Assembly (NCBI RefSeq): GCF_002080455.1 | Contig: NZ_CP020555.1 | Location: 7,919,614 to 7,983,613 of the forward strand | Origin: Streptomyces sp. Sge12 | GTDB taxonomy: Bacteria > Actinomycetota > Actinomycetes > Streptomycetales > Streptomycetaceae | Direction: 5' to 3' | DNA: 64,000 bases | Part shown: in pieces, positions 8,801 to 18,431 of the stretch | Numbering within the stretch: the stretch's first letter is position 1 | How the letters are laid out: each line of letters opens with the position of its first letter | The notes under the pieces: generated by a model | Databases searched by the model: none | Told to the model about the DNA's origin: nothing | The model's input: only the letters and a program-made list of their open reading frames with translations | Program-made: the position numbers and the translations under genes

Positions 8801-9585
8801 GCGACGACGCCACCACCGCCGCTCCCGGCGAGCCCATAGTGCGGGCCGAGGGCCTGACCAAGACGCACCACGGCGAAGGCGTACCGGTGCACGCCGTACG
8901 CGCAGTGGACCTGTCCGTCCGGCCGGGCGAGTTCGTCGCGGTCACCGGACCCTCCGGAGCCGGCAAGTCCACGCTGCTGCACCTGATAGGCGGCCTCCAA
9001 CGTCCCGACAGCGGCAAGCTGTGGCTCGGCGGCGAACGCGTCGACGAATACCGCGAGGCCCGCTGGGCGGTCCTCAGGCGCCGCAGCATCGGCGTCGTCT
9101 TCCAGTTCTTCAACCTGGTCTCCAACCTCACCGTCGCCGACAACGTCGAACTGCCCGCCCTGCTCGCCGGAGCCTCCCCGAAGGCCGCCCGCGCATCCCG
9201 CGCCGAACTGCTCGCCGACCTCGGCCTCGAAGGCCGCGAACGGTCCATGCCCGGCGAACTGTCCGGCGGCGAACAGCAGCGCGTCGCGCTCGCCCGCGCC
9301 CTGGTCAACCACCCCGCACTCCTGCTCGCGGACGAACCGGCCGGCAGCCTCGACAGCAAGGGCACCCGCGAGGTGCTGCGGCTGCTCTCCCGCTTCCACC
9401 AGCGCGGCCAGACGATCATGATGGTCACCCATGACGCCCGGATGGCCAGCGCCGCCGACCGCGTCATCAGCTTCTTCGACGGACGGATAGCCGACGACGC
9501 GCACCTCGGCGGCGGCCACCGCCCGCCCGCCCGGGGTGTCTCGGGCGTGCTGGACCTGGACCCGGAACCGGAACCGAAGCGGTGA
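8797..9585 (+). CDS. ABC transporter ATP-binding protein (LolD/MacB-like)
   Basis: A 262-residue ATPase. Walker A is GPSGAGKST near residue 52, the signature is LSGGEQQRVALARAL, Walker B is LLLADEPAGSLD and the H-loop is MMVTHD. The sequence is of the LolD/MacB subgroup that works with FtsX-type permeases, and such a permease is encoded next, overlapping by GTGA. The pair probably forms a mechanotransmission-type exporter or peptide/antibiotic resistance system under the PadR protein. Confidence 0.94.
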   Translation: MSDDATTAAPGEPIVRAEGLTKTHHGEGVPVHAVRAVDLSVRPGEFVAVTGPSGAGKSTLLHLIGGLQRPDSGKLWLGGERVDEYREARWAVLRRRSIGVVFQFFNLVSNLTVADNVELPALLAGASPKAARASRAELLADLGLEGRERSMPGELSGGEQQRVALARALVNHPALLLADEPAGSLDSKGTREVLRLLSRFHQRGQTIMMVTHDARMASAADRVISFFDGRIADDAHLGGGHRPPARGVSGVLDLDPEPEPKR

Positions 9586-11975
9586 CCGTGCGGGCCACCC
9601 TGCGCTGGGCACACGCCGACTTCCGCGCGCACCGCGGCGAAGCCCTCTTCGTCGTCCTGGCCAGCGCCGGGATCATCGCCTCGCTACTGCTCGCCGGCGC
9701 ACTGTTCAGCTACGCCGCGAACCCCTGGCAGCGCGTCTTCAACCAGTCCCACGGCGCCCACATCTGGCTGCACACCCGCGCCGGGGCGGACATGGCGGCC
9801 CTGTCCCGCGTGGAGGGGGTCGCCGCCCTCTCCGGGCCCTACCGCACAGCGGCGACGACGGTCGAGTCGCGCGGCGCCCGGGTCGGGGTGACGCTCCGCG
9901 CCGCCGGGGCGGCGCCCCCGGAGACCGGGCGGCCGCTCGTCACCGCCGGCAGCTGGCTCACCGGGCCGGACGAGTCCGGCAGCGGTAGCGGTAGCGGTAG
10001 CGGTACGGGCGCCGGCACGGACGCCGGGGCGCGTGCCGGCACCGGCACCGGTGCCGTCGTACTGGAGGCTTCGGTCGCGCGGGCGCTCTGGGCGGAACCG
10101 GGCGACACGATCCGGGTCACCGGCCCCGACGGCGCCCCGCACGCACTGCGGGTGAGCGGGATCGCCGAGGTGGCCGAGCCCCGCTACCACCCGGGCGGCG
10201 GCCCCGGCATCGGCTGGGTACTGTCCGGCACCCTCGGTGAGATCGCCCCCACAGAGACCGGGCAGAGCGTGGGCCTGCGCCTGGCCGACCCGGACGACAC
10301 CGATTTCATCGTCCAGCGCGCCGTGACCGTCCTCGGCGCCGACCGGGTCGCCCAGGTCACCAACTGGCAGCAGGCACGCGCCGAGGCGGGCGGCGACGAC
10401 CGACTGCTCGGGCAGATGTTCGCCGTCTTCGGGCTCGGCGCGCTGCTCGCGGCCGCGCTCGCCGCCGCCGGAGCCATCGGCGCCCGGGTCCGCGGCCAGC
10501 TCAGGGACATCGCCGTCCTCAAGGCCATCGGATTCACCCCCGGCCAGGTGACCCGCGGCTTCCTCGTCCAGCACCTGGCCTTCGCACTCCTCGGCGTGGC
10601 CCTCGGCACCGCGGCGATCGCCCTGCTGGGCGCCCGGATACCCGGCAGGATCGGCGAGGCGGCCGCGGTCTGGCAGGACCTGCCCGGCCACACCGCGCTC
10701 ATGATCGGCGTCCCCTGCGGAGCCGTGCTGCTGATCGCGGCCGCAACCGGACTCTCGGCCTGGCGGGCCGGACGGGTCCCGCCCGTGCCCGTGGCCCGGG
10801 CCGCACTGCCCTCCGCCGCCCCGATGACCGCGCTCGGCAGGCGCGCCCTCGGCGTACGCGTGCCCCCCGCCCTGGTCCTGGGATGGCGCGCGGCCTTCCC
10901 GCGGCGCGGCCGCACCCTCGTCCCCGTGGCCCGGCTCGCCCTGCCACTGCTCCTGATCACCGTCGCGCTCGTCGCCTGGTCGACGCTGGACCAGTTCCGC
11001 AGCCGCCCCGCACAGGTGGGACTGCCCGCGGCACTGACCGTACGGGCCGCCCAGCCGGCCGCGTCCGCCGAAGCGGAACTGGAGCGGACCCTCGCTGCCG
11101 TACCGGACGTCGAAGCCGTCCACCCGGGCGCCGAGATGGCGGCGCTCGTGCCGGGGCAGACCGGAACGATCACCCTCCGGGGGCTGGGTACCGCCCGGGA
11201 CCCCTACCCCTCCAAGGTGGTGGAAGGACGCGCCGTCAGCGGTCCGGACGAGGCGGTGGCGGGGCAGGGACTGCTCGACCTCCTCGGGGTGCGGGTCGGC
11301 GCGTGGGTCCGGATGACCGTCGAGGGACGGCCGCAGATCCTGCACGTCGTCGGCCGCACCATCGAACCCGAGTCCGGGGGCCGGGTGATCACCACGACCC
11401 TCGACGCACTGCGCGAGCGCGATCCGGAGCTGCGGCCCGACTTCCACGCCCTGGTGCTGCGCGCGGGCGCCGACCCCCGGGCCGTCGGCGCCGCGCTCGC
11501 CGGGACGGCGGGGGGAACGCTGGAGGTCCGGGAGACACCGAACCCGGTCGACCGGCTGGAACCGGCGCGCGCAGTGATCGCCGCCCTGATCGCGGTGCTG
11601 GCCCTGATCGGCCTGATCGAACTGCTCACCCTGATCAGCACCGGTGTCCGCGACCGGGGCCGTGACCTGCTCGCACTGAAGGCGATCGGGCTGACGCCCC
11701 GGCAGATCGGCTCGATGATCGTGACGGCCGCCGGACTGACCGCCCTGGCTTCCGCCGTCGCCGGTACGGCCCTGGGGCTGCTGTCCGGCAGGTGGCTGGT
11801 CGACACCCAGGGCGCGTCGAGCGGTATCGGCGCCGGAATCGCCCAACTGCCTTCCCTGCCCGTGCTGTTGACCGTGATCGTCGGGTCGGTGCTGGGCGCG
11901 GTGGCCGCGGCGGCACTCCCGGCGGCACGCGCGGCCCGGCGCCGACTGGCGGACTCCCTCAGCGAAACCCTCTGA
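9582..11975 (+). CDS. FtsX-family ABC transporter permease
   Basis: A 797-residue membrane protein with one N-terminal span, two large extracytoplasmic regions and two FtsX-like four-helix blocks. Both blocks contain the coupling motif (RGQLRDIAVLKAIGFTPGQV near residue 310 and RGRDLLALKAIGLTPRQI near 690), showing internal duplication. The first extracytoplasmic region carries a simple tract of repeated Ser-Gly and Thr-Gly/Ala-Gly at residues of about 132-157, encoded by GGTAGC-type repeats. It overlaps the ATPase gene by four bases and is certainly its partner. Confidence 0.92.
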   Translation: MTVRATLRWAHADFRAHRGEALFVVLASAGIIASLLLAGALFSYAANPWQRVFNQSHGAHIWLHTRAGADMAALSRVEGVAALSGPYRTAATTVESRGARVGVTLRAAGAAPPETGRPLVTAGSWLTGPDESGSGSGSGSGTGAGTDAGARAGTGTGAVVLEASVARALWAEPGDTIRVTGPDGAPHALRVSGIAEVAEPRYHPGGGPGIGWVLSGTLGEIAPTETGQSVGLRLADPDDTDFIVQRAVTVLGADRVAQVTNWQQARAEAGGDDRLLGQMFAVFGLGALLAAALAAAGAIGARVRGQLRDIAVLKAIGFTPGQVTRGFLVQHLAFALLGVALGTAAIALLGARIPGRIGEAAAVWQDLPGHTALMIGVPCGAVLLIAAATGLSAWRAGRVPPVPVARAALPSAAPMTALGRRALGVRVPPALVLGWRAAFPRRGRTLVPVARLALPLLLITVALVAWSTLDQFRSRPAQVGLPAALTVRAAQPAASAEAELERTLAAVPDVEAVHPGAEMAALVPGQTGTITLRGLGTARDPYPSKVVEGRAVSGPDEAVAGQGLLDLLGVRVGAWVRMTVEGRPQILHVVGRTIEPESGGRVITTTLDALRERDPELRPDFHALVLRAGADPRAVGAALAGTAGGTLEVRETPNPVDRLEPARAVIAALIAVLALIGLIELLTLISTGVRDRGRDLLALKAIGLTPRQIGSMIVTAAGLTALASAVAGTALGLLSGRWLVDTQGASSGIGAGIAQLPSLPVLLTVIVGSVLGAVAAAALPAARAARRRLADSLSETL

Positions 11976-11980
11976 CGGGT

Positions 11981-12001
11981 TGCGGCCTGCGGCCTGCGGC
12001 C
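11981..12001. repeat. Heptamer tandem repeat (TGCGGCC x3)
   Basis: Three perfect copies of TGCGGCC plus a diverged fourth lie in the 32-bp gap between convergent genes. This is a small simple repeat with no function visible. Confidence 0.6.
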
Positions 12002-12007
12002 TGCGGG

Positions 12008-13420
12008 CTATCGGCTACGCGCGCGGTGGGACGCGTGCAGTCGCGACAGGGTGCGGTGGCCGCGTTCCGTGACCTCCGGGTCCTGGTGGCGGGCGCCGTA
12101 CGCGATCCCGGAGACCGCGTCGAAAGCGGCTTCGCAGTCCTGCGCGAGTTCCTCGGCGGGCGTCAGCGCCCTGCCGTACCCGTCGAGGAAGGCGGTGCGC
12201 AGATCGGCCCGCCCGGTCCACGTATCGCTCAGGCGCACCATGTCGCGGGTCGCGGTGGCGTACTCCGACCGCTCGAAGTCGAACAGCGTCACTTCGCCGT
12301 CGTCGGCCAGGAGCACGTTGCGGTACTGGAGGTCCCCGTGCGTGGGCACCAGCACGGGCCGCGGGAGGTCCTCGTAGATAGGGACCAGGCCGAGGACCAG
12401 CTCCTCGTCCCCGGCCGCCAGGTGGGGCCGGGCCTCCTCCAGGTGGCGCTTCACCGTGGCCGCGGCGGTGGCAGGTCCGGCCGGCCGCTCGGGGGCCGAG
12501 CGGTGCAGCGCGCGAGCCAGGCGGCCCAGCTCCCGGTGGAGGTGGACCTCGGCCGCGGCGTCGAGGAGCATCCCGCGCGGTGACCGGCCGGCCAGCGCGG
12601 TGACGACGACGGCCCGCACCGCCGGGTCGGCCGCGACGAGCCGGGGAGCCCCGCGCCCGAGCACGGGGACCCACGCGCGGTACGCGGCCACCTCCCGGTC
12701 GTGGAAGGCCGGGCCGCGGTGCTGCTTGAGGTACCAGATGCCGCCGCCGGAGCCGGTGAGGCGCCACACCCGGCTGCCGGTGCGCGCCCAGGAGGTGTCG
12801 GCGGCCTCCGCGATCCGGCCGACGGCGTGCTCGGCGAACTCCCTCAGCCGGCGCGGCAGCTCCACCCCGCCGGTGGGCGGCCCCGGCACGAGACGGGTGC
12901 GGTCCACCGCGTCCGCGGCGTACGCGACGGGGTCGCCGGGCCGCTGGAAGTGCACGGCGGCGGGCAGGCCGGCGCGGTAGGCGTCCAGTCCGGCCCGGCA
13001 GTACGCCACCATCGGATCCGGCAGACCGTCCAACGGGTACCAGCCCATCCCGTCGCACCGGTCCGGCTCCATCACCCGGGGCGCTCCCGACCACCGCCGC
13101 ACCTCGAAGAGGACGCCGATCCGCGAACCGGCGCCCCGGGGAGGCCGATGGTGGACCGTGACCGCCGCGGCCACGTCCTCGGCCGCGATGACGACACCGG
13201 TCTCCTCACGGGCCTCCCGGATCACCCCCTCGACCATGTCCTCGCCCGGTTCCAGATGCCCGGAGGGCAGGTGCCACATCCCGGCGGCGTACACGGGGCC
13301 GGCCCGGCGCGACAGCAACACCTCGGGGCCGGATCCGCCGTCGCGGCGCAGGACGAGATGGACGTCGACGGGCACGGTGTGCCGGGGACCGCCGTGGGCC
13401 ACCGGTTCGAACGAGGTCAT
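12008..13420 (-). CDS. Nudix hydrolase / aminoglycoside phosphotransferase-like fusion
   Basis: A protein of about 470 residues with two enzyme domains. Residues of about 10-150 are a Nudix hydrolase: GHLEPGEDMVEGVIREAREE plus TG completes the GX5EX7REUXEEXGU box. Residues of about 215-460 are an APH/choline-kinase-like fold with the Brenner motif HGDLQYRN near 358 and the metal-binding DFE (VTLFDFERSEY) about 17 residues later. The start is placed at MTSFEPVAHGG, because the upstream extension is Arg-rich and unlike a protein. The combination suggests clearance or phosphorylation of small nucleotide-like substrates. The true substrates are unknown. Confidence 0.85.
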   Translation of the reverse strand: MTSFEPVAHGGPRHTVPVDVHLVLRRDGGSGPEVLLSRRAGPVYAAGMWHLPSGHLEPGEDMVEGVIREAREETGVVIAAEDVAAAVTVHHRPPRGAGSRIGVLFEVRRWSGAPRVMEPDRCDGMGWYPLDGLPDPMVAYCRAGLDAYRAGLPAAVHFQRPGDPVAYAADAVDRTRLVPGPPTGGVELPRRLREFAEHAVGRIAEAADTSWARTGSRVWRLTGSGGGIWYLKQHRGPAFHDREVAAYRAWVPVLGRGAPRLVAADPAVRAVVVTALAGRSPRGMLLDAAAEVHLHRELGRLARALHRSAPERPAGPATAAATVKRHLEEARPHLAAGDEELVLGLVPIYEDLPRPVLVPTHGDLQYRNVLLADDGEVTLFDFERSEYATATRDMVRLSDTWTGRADLRTAFLDGYGRALTPAEELAQDCEAAFDAVSGIAYGARHQDPEVTERGHRTLSRLHASHRARSR

Positions 13421-13566
13421 GCGTTGCGTCTCCGATCGTCGTCGTCGGCTGCACGGCCGGGGCCGCCACCGAACCACGATTCCCCGGCCGGGCCTTGCGC
13501 GCGACCGATTCCCGCACACCCGGGCACCATGGGACAGAAGAGGCGAGCAGAGGAGAGGCGACGACG

Positions 13567-14430
13567 ATGGCCGAGCGCATCATCGAGGCGGAAGGCATCA
13601 GACTGTGCACCGAGTCCTTCGGCGACCCGTCGGATCCGCCCGTACTGCTCATCATGGGGACGGGCGCCTCGATGCTCTGGTGGGAGGAGGGCTTCTGCCG
13701 GATGCTCGCCGAGGGCGGCCGCTTCGTGATCCGCTACGACCACCGCGACACCGGGAGATCGGTCACCTACGAGCCGGGCCGTCCCGGATACACCGGCGCG
13801 GACCTCGTCGCCGATGCCGTGCGGGTGCTCGACGCCCGGGGGATCGCGGCCGCGCACGTCGTGGGCGTCTCCGCCGGCGGGGCGCTCGCGCAGTTGCTCG
13901 CCCTGGACCACGCACGCCGCGTCCTCACGCTCGTGCTGATCAGCACGTCCTGCGCCGTGCCCGGCGACGGGGACCGCGACCTGCCCCCGCCGACCGAGGA
14001 GTTCATGCGGTTCGTCACGACCGCGCAGGTGGACTGGTCGGACGCCGACTCGGTGATCGACCATCAGGTCGCCTACGCGCGCGTCCTCGCGGGCGGCCGG
14101 CGCCCGTTCGACGAGACCGCCGCCCGCGGCCTGGTCCGCCGCGACGTCGAGCGCGCGGACGACTTCGGCGCGGCACGCAACCACGACTGCCTTCCGGACG
14201 GCGAGCCCCCACGCGCATCCCTGTCCTCGATCGCGGTACCCACCCTGGTGATCCACGGGACGGCCGACCCGATGTTCCCGCTCCGCCACGGCGAGGTACT
14301 CGCACAACAGATCGTCGCTGCACGGCTGTTGGCTCTGGCGGACGCGGGTCACGGCATCGACCGGGCCGACTGGCCGACGATCGTCGCCGCCGTCCTCGAC
14401 CACACCGGCACCGACGACGTCACCTCCTGA
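13567..14430 (+). CDS. Alpha/beta hydrolase
   Basis: A 287-residue alpha/beta-hydrolase-fold enzyme. The nucleophile elbow is GVSAGG (Ser near residue 103), the acid is Asp in HGTADPMFP and the base His is in DAGHGID near the C-terminus. YDHRDTGRS is the oxyanion-loop region typical of the EstA/TAP-type and lactonase-like subgroup. The ATG follows GAGGAGAGG. It is transcribed away from the Nudix-APH gene. No signal peptide is visible, so it is cytoplasmic. Confidence 0.9.
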   Translation: MAERIIEAEGIRLCTESFGDPSDPPVLLIMGTGASMLWWEEGFCRMLAEGGRFVIRYDHRDTGRSVTYEPGRPGYTGADLVADAVRVLDARGIAAAHVVGVSAGGALAQLLALDHARRVLTLVLISTSCAVPGDGDRDLPPPTEEFMRFVTTAQVDWSDADSVIDHQVAYARVLAGGRRPFDETAARGLVRRDVERADDFGAARNHDCLPDGEPPRASLSSIAVPTLVIHGTADPMFPLRHGEVLAQQIVAARLLALADAGHGIDRADWPTIVAAVLDHTGTDDVTS

Positions 14431-14459
14431 ACGCCGACGGAGCGCTGCCGGAAGCAGGC

Positions 14460-14849
14460 CTACGGCCGGCCAGGGCCGGGGCCGGTGCGGGCGCCGCCTT
14501 CCCCGCTCCTCGTCGCCCGTACCCGATCCACGCAGTAGGCGCCCAGCCCCACCAGCAGGGCCGCCCCGGCCGCGTACACCGGCAACCACAGCGTCGTCGT
14601 GGCGGACAAGCGGTCGGCAACGGCCGTATGGCTCTGGGCCTCCTGAGTGAGCGCCAGGGCGGCACCGTCGCGACCGGCCAGGTCCGCCAGCGCCGCCTCG
14701 GTCCGGATGCTCTCGTACCTGCCCAGGGCAGGACACCTGGCCCGCGTGCCCGGCATCGGGAACAGCCACGCCCAGCGCTGGAACACGGGTGCCAGGGTGA
14801 TCGCCACGCACAGGCCGACGACCAGGGAGTACGCCGCCAGGTTCCCCAC
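14460..14849 (-). CDS. Small membrane protein, unknown function
   Basis: A predicted 129-residue protein with an N-terminal span (LAAYSLVVGLCVAITLAPVF), a central hydrophilic helical region and a second span (LWLPVYAAGAALLVGLGAYC), ending in a Gly/Arg-rich tail. The GTG start directly follows the TAG of the upstream small membrane gene, so the two are translationally linked. I do not recognise the family. The membrane pattern and coupling support a real gene. Confidence 0.55.
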   Translation of the reverse strand: MGNLAAYSLVVGLCVAITLAPVFQRWAWLFPMPGTRARCPALGRYESIRTEAALADLAGRDGAALALTQEAQSHTAVADRLSATTTLWLPVYAAGAALLVGLGAYCVDRVRATRSGEGGARTGPGPGRP

Positions 14850-15086
14850 CTACGCAGAGCGGAGACCGGGCGCGGGCGTCCACCGCGGAAGCCGGTAGAG
14901 GGTGAGGAGCACGGTAAGGAGCGTCACCCCGATGTACGTGGCGAACCACTGCCACGAACCCTGTGCGAGGACGGCGGTCAGTACCGCCCCGAGCGCGATG
15001 CCGATGACCCCGGGCTCGCCGGCAACACCACGGCTCGCACCGGTGGAAGCCGAACTCCGGGCACCCTGGAAGCCGGGTTCGTCCAC
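14850..15086 (-). CDS. Small membrane protein, unknown function
   Basis: About 78 residues if started at the GTG preceded by AGGAGAAACC. Two hydrophobic segments, VIGIALGAVLTAVLAQ and FATYIGVTLLTVLLTLY, predict a small two-span protein. An upstream ATG at 15149 would give 99 residues but lacks a ribosome binding site. It is directly followed by the other small membrane gene and could form a complex with it. Confidence 0.5.
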   Translation of the reverse strand: MDEPGFQGARSSASTGASRGVAGEPGVIGIALGAVLTAVLAQGSWQWFATYIGVTLLTVLLTLYRLPRWTPAPGLRSA

Positions 15087-15228
15087 GGTTTCTCCTGCCT
15101 CGTTCGGCCACCAGCATCCCGGCGCACCGCTCCGTCGGCCAGGCACCATGCCGTGGCGACCCGAATGCCTGGTCCGCCCACCGGGCCCGGTGCCGGATAC
15201 TCGATCTTCGAACAGGGGAGAAGAGCGG

Positions 15229-16242
15229 ATGGGGAGACGTGTGACGGCGGCCGAGGAGCTGGTGTTTGATCACGAGCAGGTGCGCAGGAACGGGATCGAG
15301 TCGTACGAAGGCACTCCACTCGACGTGCGCATGGTGATCGCGGCCATGCCGCAGCACGTCAAGGACGAGTTCCGTCTCGACGAGGTGCCGTGGAGCCGCT
15401 TCGGGCACGCCTACGGCTCGGCCGACGACGTACCCGGGCTGCTGGCCCGGCTGCGCTCGGACGCCGAGGCGGCGGACCACGCCCTGGGCCGGCTGCGGAG
15501 CAGCCTGGTCCACCAGGGCACCGTCGGCTCCGCGGCCCCCCTGGCCGTGCCGTTCCTCCTGCGCGTCGCCGCAGACCCGACGGCGCACCACCGTGCGCAA
15601 ACGCTCGGCCTGGCCACCGCTGCCGCCCGCCGCGCGCACTGGGGGTACGGCACCCGCGCCACCTTCCTCCAAGTGGCCGCGCAGGACCGGCTCTGCGACT
15701 GCTCCGGCTACGCGATGAACTGGTCCGTCGAGGCGGCACGCAACGCCCTCACCGCCGACGCCGACCTGCTCCTTCCCCTCCTCCACGACCCGGACCCCGA
15801 GGTCCGCACCGCCGCCTGCTACGCCCTCGCCACGGCCACCGGCGAAGCCGACCGCATCGCGGACGCCCTCCGCGCCCGCCTCGCGGTCGAGGAGACTCCC
15901 GGGGGCCGCGCGAGCCTCGTCCTGGCCTTCGCCGAACTTGCCCGTGAGAACCCCGTCCCCGGCGCCGCTGCCCGGTTGCGCTCCCTGTGGCCCGACCCGG
16001 CGCAGCCCGCGGACGTCCGGGTGGCTGCCGCGCTCGGCTGGCTCTGCCTCGTGGACGACCCGGTTCCGGACGAGCTGCGCACGGTGCTCGATGCTCTGGT
16101 CTCCGCCCCCGACCTGGCCCGTGACCTCGACCGCGTCCGGTGGATCGCCCACGTGGACGACGAACAGGGCCTCGCCCGCACCCTCGACCAGCTGCTGAAC
16201 GAAGCCGCACCGGGACTCATCGACCCCGACCCCTGGGGCTGA
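15229..16242 (+). CDS. HEAT-repeat domain protein
   Basis: A 337-residue helical-repeat protein. From about residue 65 it shows repeated helix pairs of the HEAT/armadillo type, including DPDPEVRTAACYALAT and ADVRVAAALGWLCLVDD. The N-terminal part (QHVKDEFRLDEVPWSRFGHA) is typical of a conserved Streptomyces family. The ATG is nine bases downstream of AGGGGAG. A GTG four codons later is an alternative. It probably acts as a protein-interaction scaffold. No catalytic motif is visible. Confidence 0.75.
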   Translation: MGRRVTAAEELVFDHEQVRRNGIESYEGTPLDVRMVIAAMPQHVKDEFRLDEVPWSRFGHAYGSADDVPGLLARLRSDAEAADHALGRLRSSLVHQGTVGSAAPLAVPFLLRVAADPTAHHRAQTLGLATAAARRAHWGYGTRATFLQVAAQDRLCDCSGYAMNWSVEAARNALTADADLLLPLLHDPDPEVRTAACYALATATGEADRIADALRARLAVEETPGGRASLVLAFAELARENPVPGAAARLRSLWPDPAQPADVRVAAALGWLCLVDDPVPDELRTVLDALVSAPDLARDLDRVRWIAHVDDEQGLARTLDQLLNEAAPGLIDPDPWG

Positions 16243-16263
16243 CCGAGGGGAGAGCTCCCGCCA

Positions 16264-18096
16264 TTGAACGGCAGCTCTCAGGTATCACTTGATGACAGGA
16301 CCAGCCGCACGTTCCGTGCGCCTGGAGCAGGTCACCGGACGACAGCAGGGGAGAGCTTGGTGCAGGGGCCGTCCGTATCACGGAGTTCGATCAAGAAGTG
16401 CGAGCAGGCATGGCTTCAGGGGGTCGCGCAGCTGAGGCTGGGCAACCGGGGCGCTGCGGCAGATTCCTTCCGCGCTGCCGTTGAGCACAATCCGCACGCC
16501 GCCGATGCCTGGTTGGGGCTTCACGCCGCCGGACAGCTCCAGGGCCAGGCGGTCGAGGCCATGCACGCTCAGGCCCAGTCCTTCGGGGAAATGCGCACGA
16601 TGCTCCAGACCCCGTTGTCCTCCCGGTTCCAGATCGGGACCTACGTCACCTTTCGCCTGGAGACGCCCCGCGACCTGTGGCTCGCGCGGGCGGCGAAACT
16701 CCTGGACGACGGGCTGCTCGACCAGGCGTGGGACATGCTCTCCCACGCCGTGCTCGACTGCGACGAGACCCGGTTCGTCTGCGCGCGGTACGCCGTCCTG
16801 AAGAAGGACTGGCCACTCCTGCTGACGTTTGCCGAGGGGATCCGGGACTCCTTGCTCCGGGACGAGTCGCAGCTCTGTGTCGCGGCCGGCCTCATCGCTC
16901 AGGGCGTCTCCCACGAGGCGCTCAATGTGCTGAACCCGCTCCCGCTGGCGCTCGGCGACAACGCCGGCTTTCTCGGGGAGGTCGCCTATCTGCGCGGCGG
17001 CGCATACGAGCAACTCGGCCGGGCCGAGGAGGCGCTGCAGCAGTTCCAGAGGGCGTTCCGGTACAGCCCGAATCTGGCCGATGTGGCCCAGCGCGCGAAG
17101 GTGACGCCCCCGCCCGCTGCACGCGTGCCCGCCCAGGCGGCCTCCGCTGCGCCGCGGGAACAGCACGAGGGCCCCTCCGGAGGCACCTTGAGCGACGAGG
17201 AGCGCTCGGTGTTGCTGGACGAGGCGATGGCCGAACTGGATGCGATGGTCGGTCTGGCTCCGGTGAAGCGCCAGGTGCGGAGCCTGTCGGCACAGCTGAG
17301 GATGGCGGCGGTGCGCAGGAGCCAGGGCCTTGCCGCAGCGCCGGCACCTCAGCATTTGGTGTTCGCCGGGCCGCCCGGCACGGGCAAGACCACGGTCGCC
17401 CGCGTCGTCGGCAAGGTGTTTGCCGGGCTCGGCCTGCTCGAGCGGGGCCATGTTGTCGAGGCTCAGCGCGTCGACCTCGTGGGAGGGCACCTCGGAGAGA
17501 CGGCGATCAAGACGTCCGAGGCCATCGACCGGGCGCTGGACGGCGTCCTCTTCATCGACGAGGCGTACGCGCTGTCCAACACCGGCTATTCAGGTGGTGA
17601 CGCCTTCGGGAAGGAGGCGCTGCAGGTACTGCTGAAACGCGCCGAGGACGACAGGCACCGCCTGGTCGTGGTTCTGGCCGGGTATCCGGACGAGATCGCC
17701 GAGCTCCTGTCCACCAACCCGGGTCTGGCCTCCCGCTTCAGCACCCGGGTGGACTTCCCCTCCTACACGGTTGACGAACTGGTGCTGATCGCGGAGTCGT
17801 TCCTGGCAGCCCAGGGGGACTCGCTCACCGAGGAGGCGGCCGTCGCGTTGCGCATGTCCTGCGATCTCGTCGTCGCCGAGGGCGCCATCGACCGGCTCGG
17901 CAACGGCCGCTTCGCGCGCGAACTCGCCCGGAAGACCGCTGCGGCGCGGGACCTGCGCGTCTTCGACAGGCACGGCATCTCAGGAGTTCCGTCGCAGGAC
18001 GAGGTCACCACGCTGTACGTGTGTGACGTCATGGACGCGCACCAGGAGCTCACCGGCAGCATCCAGCCCCGTCCCTCGGCCGCTCCGGAGGCTTGA
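16264..18096 (+). CDS. CbxX/CfqX (EccA-like) AAA ATPase with N-terminal TPR region
   Basis: A 610-residue protein. Residues of about 45-280 are TPR-like helices (RLGNRGAAADSFRAAVEHNP, YEQLGRAEEALQQFQRAF), as in the N-domain of EccA. Residues of about 330-600 are a AAA+ module with Walker A GPPGTGKTT near 368, Walker B LFIDEAYA near 428 and the CbxX signature KTSEAIDRALDG. EccA proteins are cytoplasmic chaperone ATPases of type VII secretion, but no ESX component is nearby. The start is uncertain: TTG at 16264, or TTG/GTG at 16357-16362 behind AGGGGAG. Confidence 0.85.
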   Translation: MNGSSQVSLDDRTSRTFRAPGAGHRTTAGESLVQGPSVSRSSIKKCEQAWLQGVAQLRLGNRGAAADSFRAAVEHNPHAADAWLGLHAAGQLQGQAVEAMHAQAQSFGEMRTMLQTPLSSRFQIGTYVTFRLETPRDLWLARAAKLLDDGLLDQAWDMLSHAVLDCDETRFVCARYAVLKKDWPLLLTFAEGIRDSLLRDESQLCVAAGLIAQGVSHEALNVLNPLPLALGDNAGFLGEVAYLRGGAYEQLGRAEEALQQFQRAFRYSPNLADVAQRAKVTPPPAARVPAQAASAAPREQHEGPSGGTLSDEERSVLLDEAMAELDAMVGLAPVKRQVRSLSAQLRMAAVRRSQGLAAAPAPQHLVFAGPPGTGKTTVARVVGKVFAGLGLLERGHVVEAQRVDLVGGHLGETAIKTSEAIDRALDGVLFIDEAYALSNTGYSGGDAFGKEALQVLLKRAEDDRHRLVVVLAGYPDEIAELLSTNPGLASRFSTRVDFPSYTVDELVLIAESFLAAQGDSLTEEAAVALRMSCDLVVAEGAIDRLGNGRFARELARKTAAARDLRVFDRHGISGVPSQDEVTTLYVCDVMDAHQELTGSIQPRPSAAPEA

Positions 18097-18431
18097 GCGG
18101 CAGAGCATACGAGAACAGCAAGGCATACAACCGATGCAGCGTTGCGGACCTTCCAGCGCGCTCGCATACCAGCCGCGATCGCCCGATGTGTCCGGTTGCT
18201 ACTGCCCATCAACAGCTGTCGTACGAGCGGTGCGAGGTCGGCCGGTATCGGAGCAGTCCTGGTACGTCCAGGAGCGGACCCCAGCGGCAACGGCCGCTGC
18301 TTGGACAACGGCATCGGGGTCGGGGGGCTCTCCAGGTCGGCCCGGGCCAGCGGCGACGTGGGCAGACGGCTTGGCGACCGCCCCGAGTAAACCGATGGCA
18401 TCGACAGCTGTCGGGCGACAAGACTGCACTG
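18097..18431. other. Intergenic region, no gene recognised
   Basis: 335 bases separate the AAA ATPase gene from the next gene. The frame is open through part of it, but its translation is Arg/Ser-rich and not protein-like. I see no hairpin, repeat or RNA gene. Confidence 0.5.
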
